A stretch of DNA of 34,976 nt from an uncultured Clostridia bacterium (GCA_946186225.1 CAMHMK010000005.1:1-34976); one strand, 5' to 3'. Counted from the first letter of the stretch, positions 1-8,287 are shown. Numbers and translations are program-made. The notes: generated by a model not told the origin, from the letters alone.

Positions 1-176
1 GGCTGGCAGTTCAGGGCGCGGCAGATGGCGTCGAGGGTGGAGAAGCGGATGGCCTTGGCCTTGCCGGTTTTGAGAATGGACAGGTTTGCGGGCGTGATGC
101 CGATGCGCTCGGCCAGGTCCTGGGAGGACATCTTCCGGCGGGCAAGCATGACGTCCAGATTGACGATGATGGACAT
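1..176 (-). CDS. HTH transcriptional regulator (Cro/CI-like, YozG-type), truncated at left window edge
   Basis: Manual minus-strand translation MSIIVNLDVMLARRKMSSQDLAERIGITPANLSILKTGKAKAIRFSTLDAICRALNCQP: typical short HTH regulator; adjacent to DUF2975 gene, a common pairing. Confidence 0.85.
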   Translation of the reverse strand, partial: MSIIVNLDVMLARRKMSSQDLAERIGITPANLSILKTGKAKAIRFSTLDAICRALNCQ

Positions 177-191
177 GAGCCTCCTCCCTTC

Positions 192-632
192 TCAGATCGT
201 CAGGCTGTTCTCCTCCTTGATCTCGGCCGCGGCGATAAAGCTGGCGCAGACGACGCGGACGATCAGGAAGATGAACAGCATGGCGGCGGAAATCAGGGCC
301 AGCGGCATATACCAGAAGGCCGCTGCAAGGCAGATCGCCGCGACCGCGAGGCAGCACCAGGAGACCGCCGACAGCAGCCGGGTGTTCTGGCGGCCGAAGA
401 GCCGGTCATGGCGGATATTGACCAGAAGCCGCAGCAGGGCGCAGAGGGCCAGAGCAGCGGGCACGCAGCAGAGATAGAATGCGATCAGGACAGCGCGGGT
501 CACCGCATCGGACAGCACGCGCATCCGCTGATACCAGGCGGCGGCAGACGGAGCCGCCACACAGAGCGCGGCAAGGATGATCAGCCAGAGGATGCATCCG
601 ATCTGGCAGAAGACAACGGATCTTGCTTTCAT
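192..632 (-). CDS. DUF2975-like integral membrane protein
   Basis: 146 aa with four hydrophobic segments; directly upstream of YozG-type HTH gene. Confidence 0.75.
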   Translation of the reverse strand: MKARSVVFCQIGCILWLIILAALCVAAPSAAAWYQRMRVLSDAVTRAVLIAFYLCCVPAALALCALLRLLVNIRHDRLFGRQNTRLLSAVSWCCLAVAAICLAAAFWYMPLALISAAMLFIFLIVRVVCASFIAAAEIKEENSLTI

Positions 633-659
633 AGGGATCCCTCCGGACGGTTTTTCATC

Positions 660-688
660 ACTATAGCACCGTTCTTATTGTTTGTCAA
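660..688 (-). promoter_or_regulatory. SigA-type promoter for DUF2975/HTH operon
   Basis: Minus strand TTGACA-17 nt-TATAGT, just upstream of the start at 632. Confidence 0.8.
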
Positions 689-824
689 TAAGTTCTTTCT
701 GAAATTTAGAAATTATTTACCGTTTCAGGAACAGTTCCGCCCTGCGGAAGGGAGGACAACGGCACGGTTCGGGAGGATGCAGGGACGGATTGACGCGATA
801 ATCCCTCCCCTCGAGTAGTCGAGG

Positions 825-868
825 AAAACGCCGCCTCCGCATGACGGTTCATGCGGGGCGGCGTTTTT
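825..868 (-). terminator. Rho-independent terminator downstream of sigF (potentially bidirectional)
   Basis: aaaacgccgcctccgcatgacggttcatgcggggcggcgttttt: strong stem flanked by A and T runs. Confidence 0.8.
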
Positions 869-885
869 GACCGCGCGGCGATGCT

Positions 886-1596
886 TCAAAAGGCCGGCGA
901 AAGCATAGCGCGGAGGTTGGCGAGGGCCTTTTTTTCGATGCGGGAGATTTGGACCTGGGAGACGCCGAGGAGCGGGGCGATCTTGTCCTGCGTCAGACCG
1001 TGGAAATAACGCAGAAGGACCACGCGCCGCTCCCGGTCCGGGAGGTCGGAGAGCGCCTGGGTCAGGGCCAGTCGCTCGACCACGGTATCCTCCATGGGAC
1101 TGTCGGTCAGCACGTCCTCCAGGGTCAGTCCGCGCTCCCCGGTCTCGCGCTGGATGGAATCCACCGCCGCAAGGGCCGTCTCAGCCTCCGCGATCTGCTC
1201 CGGCTCCAGATCCAGCGCCTGAGAAAGCTCGGAGAGGGTCGGCTCCCGGCCCAGGTCCTCCGTGAGCTCCGCCCTTGCGCGGGCGATCCGGACGGAGCGC
1301 TCCTTGAGGGTCCGGCTGACCTTGACGGTCCCGTCGTCGCGGAGGAAGCGGCGGATCTCGCCCGCGATCTTCGGCACGGCGTAGGTGGAAAACTGCGTGC
1401 CGAAGGCCGGGTCAAAGCCGGAGACTGCCTTGAGAAAGCCGATGGAGCCGAGCTGAAAGAGGTCGTCGGGCTCCACCCCCCGGCCGAAGAAGCGCCGGGC
1501 CACGGCCCAGATCAGGCCCGTGTTTTCCTCCACCAGAGCGGCGGTGGCGGCCTTATCCCCCGCGTGGCTGCGGACGATCAGCTCCGCGGTTTGCAA
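886..1596 (-). CDS. sigF: RNA polymerase sporulation sigma factor SigF
   Basis: 236-aa sigma-70 family protein (DDLFQLGSIGFLKAVSGFDPAFGTQFSTYAVPKIAGEIRRFLRDDG) following SpoIIAA and SpoIIAB genes. Confidence 0.93.
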   Translation of the reverse strand: MQTAELIVRSHAGDKAATAALVEENTGLIWAVARRFFGRGVEPDDLFQLGSIGFLKAVSGFDPAFGTQFSTYAVPKIAGEIRRFLRDDGTVKVSRTLKERSVRIARARAELTEDLGREPTLSELSQALDLEPEQIAEAETALAAVDSIQRETGERGLTLEDVLTDSPMEDTVVERLALTQALSDLPDRERRVVLLRYFHGLTQDKIAPLLGVSQVQISRIEKKALANLRAMLSPAF

Positions 1597-2033
1597 TCAG
1601 GGTCTCCCCTGCCGACGAGCTTTTTCTTCATCCGCACCGTGGTCCCGCGGCCAGGCCGGGAGCGGATGGACAGGGCATTCATAAAGCTCTCCATGATGGT
1701 CAGTCCCATGCCGGAGCGGTCGGCCCCGCCGGTGGTGAACATCGGCTGGCGAGCCTGGGCGACGTCCTCGATCCCGCAGCCCAGGTCCTTGACCGTGACC
1801 TCCAGGATGTTGTCGTCCAGCCTGCGCAGGCGGAGGGTGACCGGGCCGACCCGGTCCGGGTAGGCGTGGACGATGGCGTTGGTGACGGCCTCGCTGACGG
1901 CGGTCTTGACGTCGTTGAGCTCGTCGACGGTCGGGTCCATCTGGGCGGCAAAGGCGGCCGTGACGGACCGGGCAAAGGCCTCGTTCCGGGACAGGGACGG
2001 AAAGCGGATGACGGCTTCGTTTTCGTGCTTCAT
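1578..2033 (-). CDS. spoIIAB: Anti-sigma F factor / serine kinase SpoIIAB
   Basis: MKHENEAVIRFPSLSRNEAFARSVTAAFAAQMDPTVDELNDVKTAVSEAVTNAIVHAY; GHKL ATPase motifs (GCGIEDVAQARQPMFTTGGADRSGMGL). Start set at ATG 2033 rather than the longer ORF start. Confidence 0.93.
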   Translation of the reverse strand: MKHENEAVIRFPSLSRNEAFARSVTAAFAAQMDPTVDELNDVKTAVSEAVTNAIVHAYPDRVGPVTLRLRRLDDNILEVTVKDLGCGIEDVAQARQPMFTTGGADRSGMGLTIMESFMNALSIRSRPGRGTTVRMKKKLVGRGDPDCKPRS

Positions 2034-2353
2034 GCCGGGCTCCTTTCCTGCGAAAGGGCGACCAGGTTCTGGATGCCCGAGGCCAGAAGGACCTTGCGCG
2101 GCTGGGGCGGGACGCTGGTCAGACGGAGCTTGCCCCCGAGCTCGTTCATGGCCCGCAGGGTGTGGATGACCAGGGCGATTCCGCTGGAATCCATGAAGGT
2201 CACAGCCCCGAAGTCCAGCTCGCAGTAGCGGGGCAGGTAGACGCGGATCTTTTCGGAGACGGCCTCCATGGTCTCGCGGGCACTGTGGTGGTCGATCTCT
2301 CCCGAGAGCAGGATGGTCAGGCGCTTGTCCTGGAGAAAGCTGGTAAACGTCAA
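2030..2353 (-). CDS. spoIIAA: Anti-anti-sigma F factor SpoIIAA
   Basis: STAS domain (LTILLSGEIDHHSARETMEAV...CELDFGAVTFMDSSGIALVIHT); TTG start at 2353 with AAAGGAGG Shine-Dalgarno. Confidence 0.92.
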   Translation of the reverse strand: MTFTSFLQDKRLTILLSGEIDHHSARETMEAVSEKIRVYLPRYCELDFGAVTFMDSSGIALVIHTLRAMNELGGKLRLTSVPPQPRKVLLASGIQNLVALSQERSPA

Positions 2354-2390
2354 GTGAGATTCCTCCTTTGCAGATATCGGTAAGTATGAC

Positions 2391-2424
2391 AAAAGGCACA
2401 CACGAACGGACGTGTGTGCCTTTT
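2391..2424 (-). terminator. Bidirectional-type terminator hairpin between aminotransferase gene and spoIIA
   Basis: AAAAGGCACACACG aacgga CGTGTGTGCCTTTT, perfect 14-bp stem. Confidence 0.8.
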
Positions 2425-2484
2425 ATTATAGCGGGAGCGGCCCGGGAGACCGGTCGAAACCGGTCGGGCATGGCTTGATTTTTA

Positions 2485-3759
2485 TCAGGCGCTCAGCTGC
2501 TCCAGGGCGGCAAGCTTGAGGCAGGTGCAGAAGATCTCCATGGCCTGCTGCAGCTCGTCGAGCTCGGGGAAGCTGGGAGCGATGCGGATGTTGCTGTCGT
2601 TGGGATCGAAGCCGTTGGGGTAGGTGGCGCCGGCCTTCGTCATGGTCACGCCAGCCTGCTTGCAGAGCTCCCAGGTGCGGGTGGCCAGGCCGGGGATCGT
2701 GTTGACGGATACGAAGTAGCCGCCCTTGGGATGCTTCCACTCGGCCAGGCCGAGCGGGGCGATCTCGCGGTCGAGGACCTCGAGGACGCAGTGGAAGCGG
2801 GGACGCAGGACCTCGGCGTGCTTCTTCATGAAGTCCAGGGTGTGGGCCTTATCCTTGAGGAAGAGGACATGGCGGAGCTGGTTCATCTTGTCGTAGGAGA
2901 TGATCTGGAAGGTCGCCAGGCTCTTGTAGTAGGCCAGGTTATCCAGGCTGGAGGCCAGGACGGAGATGCCAGCGCCGGGGAAGGTGATCTTGGAGGTGGA
3001 GGCAAACTCCCAGGCCATATCGGGTCTGCCCTGCTCGGCGCAGAGGGAGATGATGTCCGGGAAGGGAACGAATTCGCCCTCGAACTCATGGACGCAGTAG
3101 GCGTTATCCCACATGATGGTGAAGTCGGGCGCGGCGGGCTTGAGGGCCGCAAAGCGGCGGACCGTCTCTTCGGAGTAGATGACGCCTTCGGGATTGGAAT
3201 ACTTGGGAACGCACCAGATGCCCTTAACCGTGGGATCCTTGACGAGCTGCTCAACCATGTCCATATCGGGACCGTCGTCGAGCATGGGGACCGTGATCAG
3301 CTCCATGCCGAAGCTCTTGGTGACGTTGAAGTGGCGGTCATAGCCGGGGGCGGGGCAGAGCCATTTGATGTGGTCTTCCTTGGCCCAGGGCTTGGGGCTG
3401 TGGCGCAGGCCATGGGTGTAGGCCTTGGCAATGACGTCGTACATGAGCTGGAGGCTGGCGCTGCCGCCGATGAAGCACTGCTCCGGGGTGACGCCCAGGA
3501 TCTCGGCAAAGAGCTTCTTGGCCGAAGGAAGGCCGGCCAGCTCGCCGTAGTTGCGGGCGTCGATGCCGTCGATCTTGCACTGGGCAGGGTCGTTGACGAT
3601 GGTCAGCATGTCGGTGGACAGGTCAAGCTGGTGGGCGCCGGGCTTACCGCGGGCCATGTTGAGGGAGAGCTTTTTGGCGCAGAGGGCGTCAAACTCGGCA
3701 CGGACCTTCTTCAGCTCCGCTTCGCGCTCGGCCTTGGTCATTTGTTCGTAGGCGTTCAT
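2485..3759 (-). CDS. PLP-dependent aminotransferase, type Ic aspartate aminotransferase-like
   Basis: 424 aa; NMARGKPGAHQLDLS, GGSASLQLMYD, CPAPGYDRHF, PKYSNPEG, STSKITFPGAG (PLP lysine). Confidence 0.88.
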   Translation of the reverse strand: MNAYEQMTKAEREAELKKVRAEFDALCAKKLSLNMARGKPGAHQLDLSTDMLTIVNDPAQCKIDGIDARNYGELAGLPSAKKLFAEILGVTPEQCFIGGSASLQLMYDVIAKAYTHGLRHSPKPWAKEDHIKWLCPAPGYDRHFNVTKSFGMELITVPMLDDGPDMDMVEQLVKDPTVKGIWCVPKYSNPEGVIYSEETVRRFAALKPAAPDFTIMWDNAYCVHEFEGEFVPFPDIISLCAEQGRPDMAWEFASTSKITFPGAGISVLASSLDNLAYYKSLATFQIISYDKMNQLRHVLFLKDKAHTLDFMKKHAEVLRPRFHCVLEVLDREIAPLGLAEWKHPKGGYFVSVNTIPGLATRTWELCKQAGVTMTKAGATYPNGFDPNDSNIRIAPSFPELDELQQAMEIFCTCLKLAALEQLSA

Positions 3760-3795
3760 GAGAAATCATCCTTTCCGGGTTTTTTTCGCGGTTTT

Positions 3796-3824
3796 ATTGT
3801 ACTGCATCCCATTCAGAAATGCAA
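3796..3824 (-). promoter_or_regulatory. SigA-type promoter of the aminotransferase gene
   Basis: Minus strand TTGCAT-17 nt-TACAAT, upstream of start at 3759. Confidence 0.65.
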
Positions 3825-3889
3825 GGATTATTTCCAAAAATCCGCAACCCGGATCGGGAATCATGTAACAGTTCTGCCCTCCCTCCTGC

Positions 3890-3965
3890 GTAGGGCGGCC
3901 AGACCTCTGGCCGCCGTCCCACCGGGCGGGAGACTGCGCGGCGGCCTGGGGTCAGGCCGCCCTAC
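3890..3965. repeat. Compact inverted-repeat intergenic element (REP/MITE-like)
   Basis: Ends GTAGGGCGGCCAGACC...GGTCAGGCCGCCCTAC are 15/16 inverted complements; contains internal palindromes GGCGGCCAGA-cc-TCTGGCCGCC and GCGGCCTG-gggt-CAGGCCGC. Confidence 0.65.
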
Positions 3966-3991
3966 GAGCTTGGGGCTGAACGGTTACGGAA

Positions 3992-5461
3992 TCACAGCAC
4001 CAGGCAGATCAGGCCCTTGGCGCCCTCGTTGACGATGCGGGTCAGCGCGCCGCGAACCTTTTGGCGGGAATCCTCCGGCAGGGCCGAGAGCTTGCCGGTC
4101 AGACCGTCGCTGACCAGGTCGTAGAGGGTCTTGCCGAAGAGATTGCTCTGCCAGAAGCCCTCGCGGTCGTTCTCCCAGGCGGAGCTGAGACTCTGGACCA
4201 GGTCCTCGGTCTGGGTCTCGCCGCCGACCATCGGGCTGAGCTCGGCGGAGATGTCTGCCCGCATGAGGTGGATGGACGGAGCCGTGGCTCGGAGGCGGAC
4301 GCCGCAGGCGCTCCCCTTCCGGATCAGCTCAGGCGGCTGGATCTCGACCTCCTCCCGCACCGGGAGGACGACCCCGTAGCCCGTGGTGCGGACCTGGTCC
4401 AGAGCGGCCTGGATGCGGTCGTATTCCCCGCGGATCGAGCGGTAGCGGCTCAGGGCAGTCAGCAGATCGCCGTCATTTTCCATCCGCACGCCGGAGCGCT
4501 CGGACAGGATCTCGTAAAACAGGCGGTCCGGGAGTCGGACCCGGTAGCTGACCGTTCCGGTGCCCAGGTCGATGGTCTGGGCGGCACTGTCCTCCACGGC
4601 CTCCAGCGCTTCAAGGGCCTCCGTCATTCGATCGGCCTCTGAGAGGCGGCGCAGATCTCCGGCGGTCTTTGCGATCACCGAAAACAGGGTCTGGCGCAGG
4701 GGGTGGCGGTCCTCCAGGGCGTCGAACCAGGACGGGAAGGTGAAGCGCAGCTCCTCGACAGGAAATTCTCGGAGCAGATCGGTCAGGACGCGGTTGATCT
4801 CCGGCTTCCCCATCCGCAGAGCGTCGATGGGACGGCAGAGGGCTCCTGCATCCGTCCCGATCTGGGCGGCGAGGGACGCCGCCTCCTCGGATTCCGGGTT
4901 TCGGGTGTTGAGCAGGATCAGAAAGGGCTTCCCGGTGGCCTGCATATCTGCGATGGCACGTCGCTCGGCCTCCAAATAGTCGGCACGGGGAATGTCGGTC
5001 ACGCTGCCGTCGCAGGTAAGGACCAGGCCGACGGTGCAGTGGTTTTCCATGACCTTTTTCGTGCCCAGCTCGGCGGCCTCGGTCAGTGGGATCTCGTGGT
5101 CGAACCAGGGCGTGGTGATCATCCGGGGCTGACCGTCCTCGGTGGCCCCGAGGGCGCCGGGGATCATGTAGCCCACGCTGTCGATCAAGCGGATCGAGAG
5201 CTTCGTCTGGCCGTCCGGGGAGATCTCCACTGCCTCCTCGGGCACAAATTTGGGCTCCGCGGTCAGGATCGTCCGGCCGGAGCCGCTCTGGGGCAGTTCA
5301 TCCTTTGCCCGCTCGCGGCGGTATTCATCGGCGATATTGGGCAGGACAAGCTCCTCCATCAGCCGCTTAACGAAGGTGGATTTGCCGACCCGGACCGGGC
5401 CGGTGACGCCGAGGTAGATATTCCCGCCGGTGCGCTTTGCAACGTCCTCGTAGAGCTTCAT
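3992..5461 (-). CDS. spoIVA: Stage IV sporulation protein A, spore coat morphogenetic ATPase
   Basis: 489 aa; MKLYEDVAKRTGGNIYLGVTGPVRVGKSTFVKRLMEELVLPNI with Walker A. Confidence 0.96.
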   Translation of the reverse strand: MKLYEDVAKRTGGNIYLGVTGPVRVGKSTFVKRLMEELVLPNIADEYRRERAKDELPQSGSGRTILTAEPKFVPEEAVEISPDGQTKLSIRLIDSVGYMIPGALGATEDGQPRMITTPWFDHEIPLTEAAELGTKKVMENHCTVGLVLTCDGSVTDIPRADYLEAERRAIADMQATGKPFLILLNTRNPESEEAASLAAQIGTDAGALCRPIDALRMGKPEINRVLTDLLREFPVEELRFTFPSWFDALEDRHPLRQTLFSVIAKTAGDLRRLSEADRMTEALEALEAVEDSAAQTIDLGTGTVSYRVRLPDRLFYEILSERSGVRMENDGDLLTALSRYRSIRGEYDRIQAALDQVRTTGYGVVLPVREEVEIQPPELIRKGSACGVRLRATAPSIHLMRADISAELSPMVGGETQTEDLVQSLSSAWENDREGFWQSNLFGKTLYDLVSDGLTGKLSALPEDSRQKVRGALTRIVNEGAKGLICLVL

Positions 5462-6963
5462 GCTTCCTCCTCCTTTGCCGGGATCCGGCCCGCGGGAATC
5501 AGCAGCAGCCGTTCCTCCTCCAGGCAGTCGGTATCCAGATGATTGGCGGCCATCAGGGCCTCCACGGTAGAGCCGCAGGCCTTGGCCACGTCCCAGAGTG
5601 GGCCGCTGACCCGCCGGACCGTCAGGGACGGGCGGGATTCCGCCGCGCCGGGCTCCAGGGTCCCGCCGCAGAGGTTGCGCCAGGTTTCAGACCGGAGCGT
5701 CTCGCAGTCCAGGCGAAGCGGGACCTCCAGACTCCCCCCGCGGAGGGCCGCTCCGCCACCCGGGACCAGGACGCAGCGTCCCGTCTCCCCTTCCGCGCGG
5801 ACAAAGTCGGTCTGGACCGGCTGCTGCACGACCTTTGCGCGCAGAGTTCGGTCGCGGTCATAATAGACCAGATTCGCCCGCAGCGACGGGACTGCCGGAC
5901 CCGGGACGGTCTGGACGGGGCAGTCGGGCAGGAGGGTCCAGTCCAGGACCTGCTCCGCCTCGGGCGGAATGGGCAGATTTGCGGTGAGCGGCAGGCTCCG
6001 GCTGTCGAGCTGGGGGCTCAGCGGCAGGGTCTGCCAGCTCGGCGTAAAGGTCCCGCGCAGGGCGTAGGCGTCCTCGGTCAGGGTGACCGGAACGTCGGCG
6101 CGGACCGTGATCTGGGCCGTCAGACTGACGTTCAGCAGCAGGCGGCGGCTGTCGAGCTGCCCGTCGGTGTCGATCTCCACATGGCGGAGGATGGGCTGGA
6201 TCGAGACGCCTCCGTCCTCGACGGCACGGTCGAGCTCGGCATACTGGGAGAAGGGCACGGTCCCCTCCCAGGCAGCCAGACGGCCGGACTCGCTGGAAAA
6301 GAGGACGCGGATGCGCAGGCAGCCCTTGAAGACCGCCTTTTCCCCGATGACGCGGCTCTCCTCGAGTTCGACGCCGCAGGTCCACTTGAGCAGCCGGTCC
6401 GCCCCCGGCCCATCCTCGGGCATGAGCAGCTCATCGGCAAGCTGGAGCTCCTTCTCCGCCGCGCAGACCGGCAGGCGGAGGGGATAAGTATGGCTCAGGC
6501 AGGCGAGCTCCGCCGGGGCCTTGCCCAGACAGGAGACAGACAGCTCCGCTGGGCTCAGAAGGGTCAGCTCGCTGCAGAGGCCGGCCCGGACCAGAACCTT
6601 GCGGGCGTTGATGAAGCGAGCCTCGATGGACCGCAGCCAACCCCAATAGAACAGGGTCGCATTCTCCTGGGTCGGGACCTTCTTTGTGACCGTGAAGGGC
6701 AGATAGACGTCGATGCGCTCGAGTCTGGCCTCGTCCTCCGCCGGGACGTAGAGGACGCCTGCCTGGATCCCGCCCGTCACGCTGACCGAGCCGTTTTCCA
6801 CCACCCGGTTCTGGACCGTGACCGCGCCGAAGCAGTCCACGACGCGGGCGATCTCGGGCATTGTCTCCGGCACGGTCATCTCTGCCGTCTGCTCCTGGCA
6901 CAGACCGTCATAGACCGTCTCGGCCAGGTAGCGGACGGTTTGCTCTTGAAAGATCAGCTCCAT
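5458..6963 (-). CDS. sipL: SipL-like SPOCS (DUF3794) protein with C-terminal LysM domain
   Basis: 501 aa; N-term DUF3794-like PETMPEIARVVDCFGAVTVQNRVVENGSVSVTGGIQAGVLYV; C-term VRRVSGPLWDVAKACGSTVEALMAANHL...LLLIPAG LysM; overlaps spoIVA by 4 nt. Confidence 0.88.
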   Translation of the reverse strand: MELIFQEQTVRYLAETVYDGLCQEQTAEMTVPETMPEIARVVDCFGAVTVQNRVVENGSVSVTGGIQAGVLYVPAEDEARLERIDVYLPFTVTKKVPTQENATLFYWGWLRSIEARFINARKVLVRAGLCSELTLLSPAELSVSCLGKAPAELACLSHTYPLRLPVCAAEKELQLADELLMPEDGPGADRLLKWTCGVELEESRVIGEKAVFKGCLRIRVLFSSESGRLAAWEGTVPFSQYAELDRAVEDGGVSIQPILRHVEIDTDGQLDSRRLLLNVSLTAQITVRADVPVTLTEDAYALRGTFTPSWQTLPLSPQLDSRSLPLTANLPIPPEAEQVLDWTLLPDCPVQTVPGPAVPSLRANLVYYDRDRTLRAKVVQQPVQTDFVRAEGETGRCVLVPGGGAALRGGSLEVPLRLDCETLRSETWRNLCGGTLEPGAAESRPSLTVRRVSGPLWDVAKACGSTVEALMAANHLDTDCLEEERLLLIPAGRIPAKEEEA

Positions 6964-7022
6964 AGTTGTTCACTCCTTGCAGAATCTATTGCTACCATAC
7001 GCGGACAGGCCGGGGTTTAGAC

Positions 7023-7166
7023 CTACCGGTGCAAAATTACGCCCAGCACGAGCAGGGCCGCCCCCAGCAGAAAGCAGAACCAAAACGAGCCCGCCACCGC
7101 CGCGAGCAGGAACGCCGCCCCTGCGCACAGACACCCGCAGGATACCATCCGATTGAAATAGCCCAT
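7023..7166 (-). CDS. Small hydrophobic membrane protein (47 aa), not in supplied ORF track
   Basis: Manual translation MGYFNRMVSCGCLCAGAAFLLAAVAGSFWFCFLLGAALLVLGVILHR*; RBS-like AAGGCGGTGA 5' of ATG; located upstream of sipL. Confidence 0.6.
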   Translation of the reverse strand: MGYFNRMVSCGCLCAGAAFLLAAVAGSFWFCFLLGAALLVLGVILHR

Positions 7167-7188
7167 AAAAAATCACCGCCTTCTGCAA

Positions 7189-7217
7189 AGGGTATGCAGA
7201 CCGGCGGAAAAATAGAA
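7189..7217 (-). promoter_or_regulatory. Candidate SigE-dependent promoter
   Basis: Minus strand TTCTATT-14 nt-CATACCCT; resembles the B. subtilis SigE consensus KMATATT-N14/15-CATACAHT (12/15 positions by eye). Confidence 0.4.
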
Positions 7218-7227
7218 TTGTGCATAG

Positions 7228-7258
7228 AAAACCGGGGCCGACGGTCGTCGGTCCCGGA
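7228..7258 (-). terminator. Rho-independent terminator downstream of rsgA
   Basis: Minus strand CCGGGACCGAC GACC GTCGGCCCCGG TTTTCT (one A/C mismatch in stem). Confidence 0.65.
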
Positions 7259-7269
7259 TTGGGTTATAC

Positions 7270-7379
7270 GATAAAAAGGTTGCTTTTTATCAATGATAGC
7301 ATGAGACGGCTTTCCAGCACGATGTGCTGGAAAGCCTGCGCGAAGCGCAGCATAATTCAATGAACCATTTCATTGAATT
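7270..7379. repeat. Array of four tandem hairpins (structured intergenic region)
   Basis: gataaaaag-gttg-ctttttatc (7270-7291); ggctttccagcac-gat-gtgctggaaagcc (7308-7336); ctgcgc-gaa-gcgcag (7336-7350); aattcaatgaa-ccat-ttcattgaatt (7354-7379). Confidence 0.7.
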
Positions 7380-7385
7380 TCAGTA

Positions 7386-8261
7386 TTACTTGTTCTCCCA
7401 GGGCTTGTATTGCTCCGCAGTCTCGTAGAGGCGGCGGTAGCTGGCATGGCGGGAGGGTTCGATCTTCCCCGCGCGGAGGGCTTCCAGCAGGACGCACCCG
7501 GGCTCGGTGCGGTGGGAGCAGTCGGGGAAGCGGCAGCCGGTGCGATAGGGGGCGAAGTCCGGGAAGAGCTCCTGAAGCTCCTCCTTCGGTACGTGGTCCA
7601 TCTGCTCGGGGTCGAAGGAGGAAAAGCCGGGGGTATCGGCAACGTAGGTATTCTCCCCCATGGAGAAGAGCTCGATGTGGCGGGTGGTATGCCGGCCGCG
7701 GCCCAGCTTCTGGGAAACCTCGCCGGTCTGCACAGCGGCCGCGGGGGAAAGGCCGCGCAGGATGGCGCTCTTGCCCACGCCGGAGTTGCCCGTGAAGACC
7801 ACGGTCTTGCCCCGGATGGCCGCCCGCAGGTCGTTCAGCCCCTCGCCCGTCAGAGCGGAGGTGGCGACGACGGGGATACCGGCCCGGCGGTAGATCCCGA
7901 TCAGCCCCCGGGCGGGATTGAGATCGGTCTTGTTGACGCAGAGGATGGACCGGACCCCCTGTCTGGCCGCGATGACCGTCATCCGGTCGATCAGGAAGGG
8001 ATCGGTGACCGGAACGGCCGCGGAGGCAAAGATCACCAGGGCGTCCACATTGGCAACCGCAGGCCGCACGAAGGCGTTGCGCCGGGGCGCGATGGTCTCA
8101 ACGGTGCCCTCGGGCCCGGATCGGGTGATCGTGACCCAATCCCCCACCAGCGGGGACTGGCCGGTCTTTCGGAACAGCCCCCTGGCGCGGCAGGTGATGA
8201 GGCCCTCTGCCGTCTGGACATAGTAGAAGCCGCTGAGCGCTTTGACGATGATTCCCTTCAA
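7386..8261 (-). CDS. rsgA: Ribosome small subunit-dependent GTPase A
   Basis: 291 aa circularly permuted GTPase: NKTDLNPA, FTGNSGVGKSAIL, DTPGFSSFDPEQM, C-terminal Zn motif CRFPDCSHRTEPGC. Confidence 0.95.
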   Translation of the reverse strand: MKGIIVKALSGFYYVQTAEGLITCRARGLFRKTGQSPLVGDWVTITRSGPEGTVETIAPRRNAFVRPAVANVDALVIFASAAVPVTDPFLIDRMTVIAARQGVRSILCVNKTDLNPARGLIGIYRRAGIPVVATSALTGEGLNDLRAAIRGKTVVFTGNSGVGKSAILRGLSPAAAVQTGEVSQKLGRGRHTTRHIELFSMGENTYVADTPGFSSFDPEQMDHVPKEELQELFPDFAPYRTGCRFPDCSHRTEPGCVLLEALRAGKIEPSRHASYRRLYETAEQYKPWENK

Positions 8262-8287
8262 GGTCCGTTTCCTTTCCAGCGCCGCAC

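Noticed and set aside
2448-2464. Palindrome gaccggt-cgaa-accggtc after the aminotransferase stop
   Set aside because: Only 7 bp with no T tract; the 2391-2424 hairpin is the better terminator.
2353-2484. SigH promoter expected upstream of spoIIAA
   Set aside because: No convincing RNAGGAWWW / RNNGAATWW pair found by eye; the TATAAT near 2430 lacks a proper -35 and precedes the terminator hairpin.
5437-7020. 527-aa plus-strand ORF opposite sipL
   Set aside because: Antisense shadow of sipL; no family resemblance.
6970-7188. 72-aa minus-strand ORF (MQKAVIFYGLFQ...)
   Set aside because: Overlaps the 47-aa ORF in another frame; lacks its RBS spacing and membrane-protein character.
7037-7360. 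107-aa minus-strand ORF
   Set aside because: Starts inside the hairpin array, crosses the likely terminator and is out of frame with the more convincing 47-aa hydrophobic ORF.
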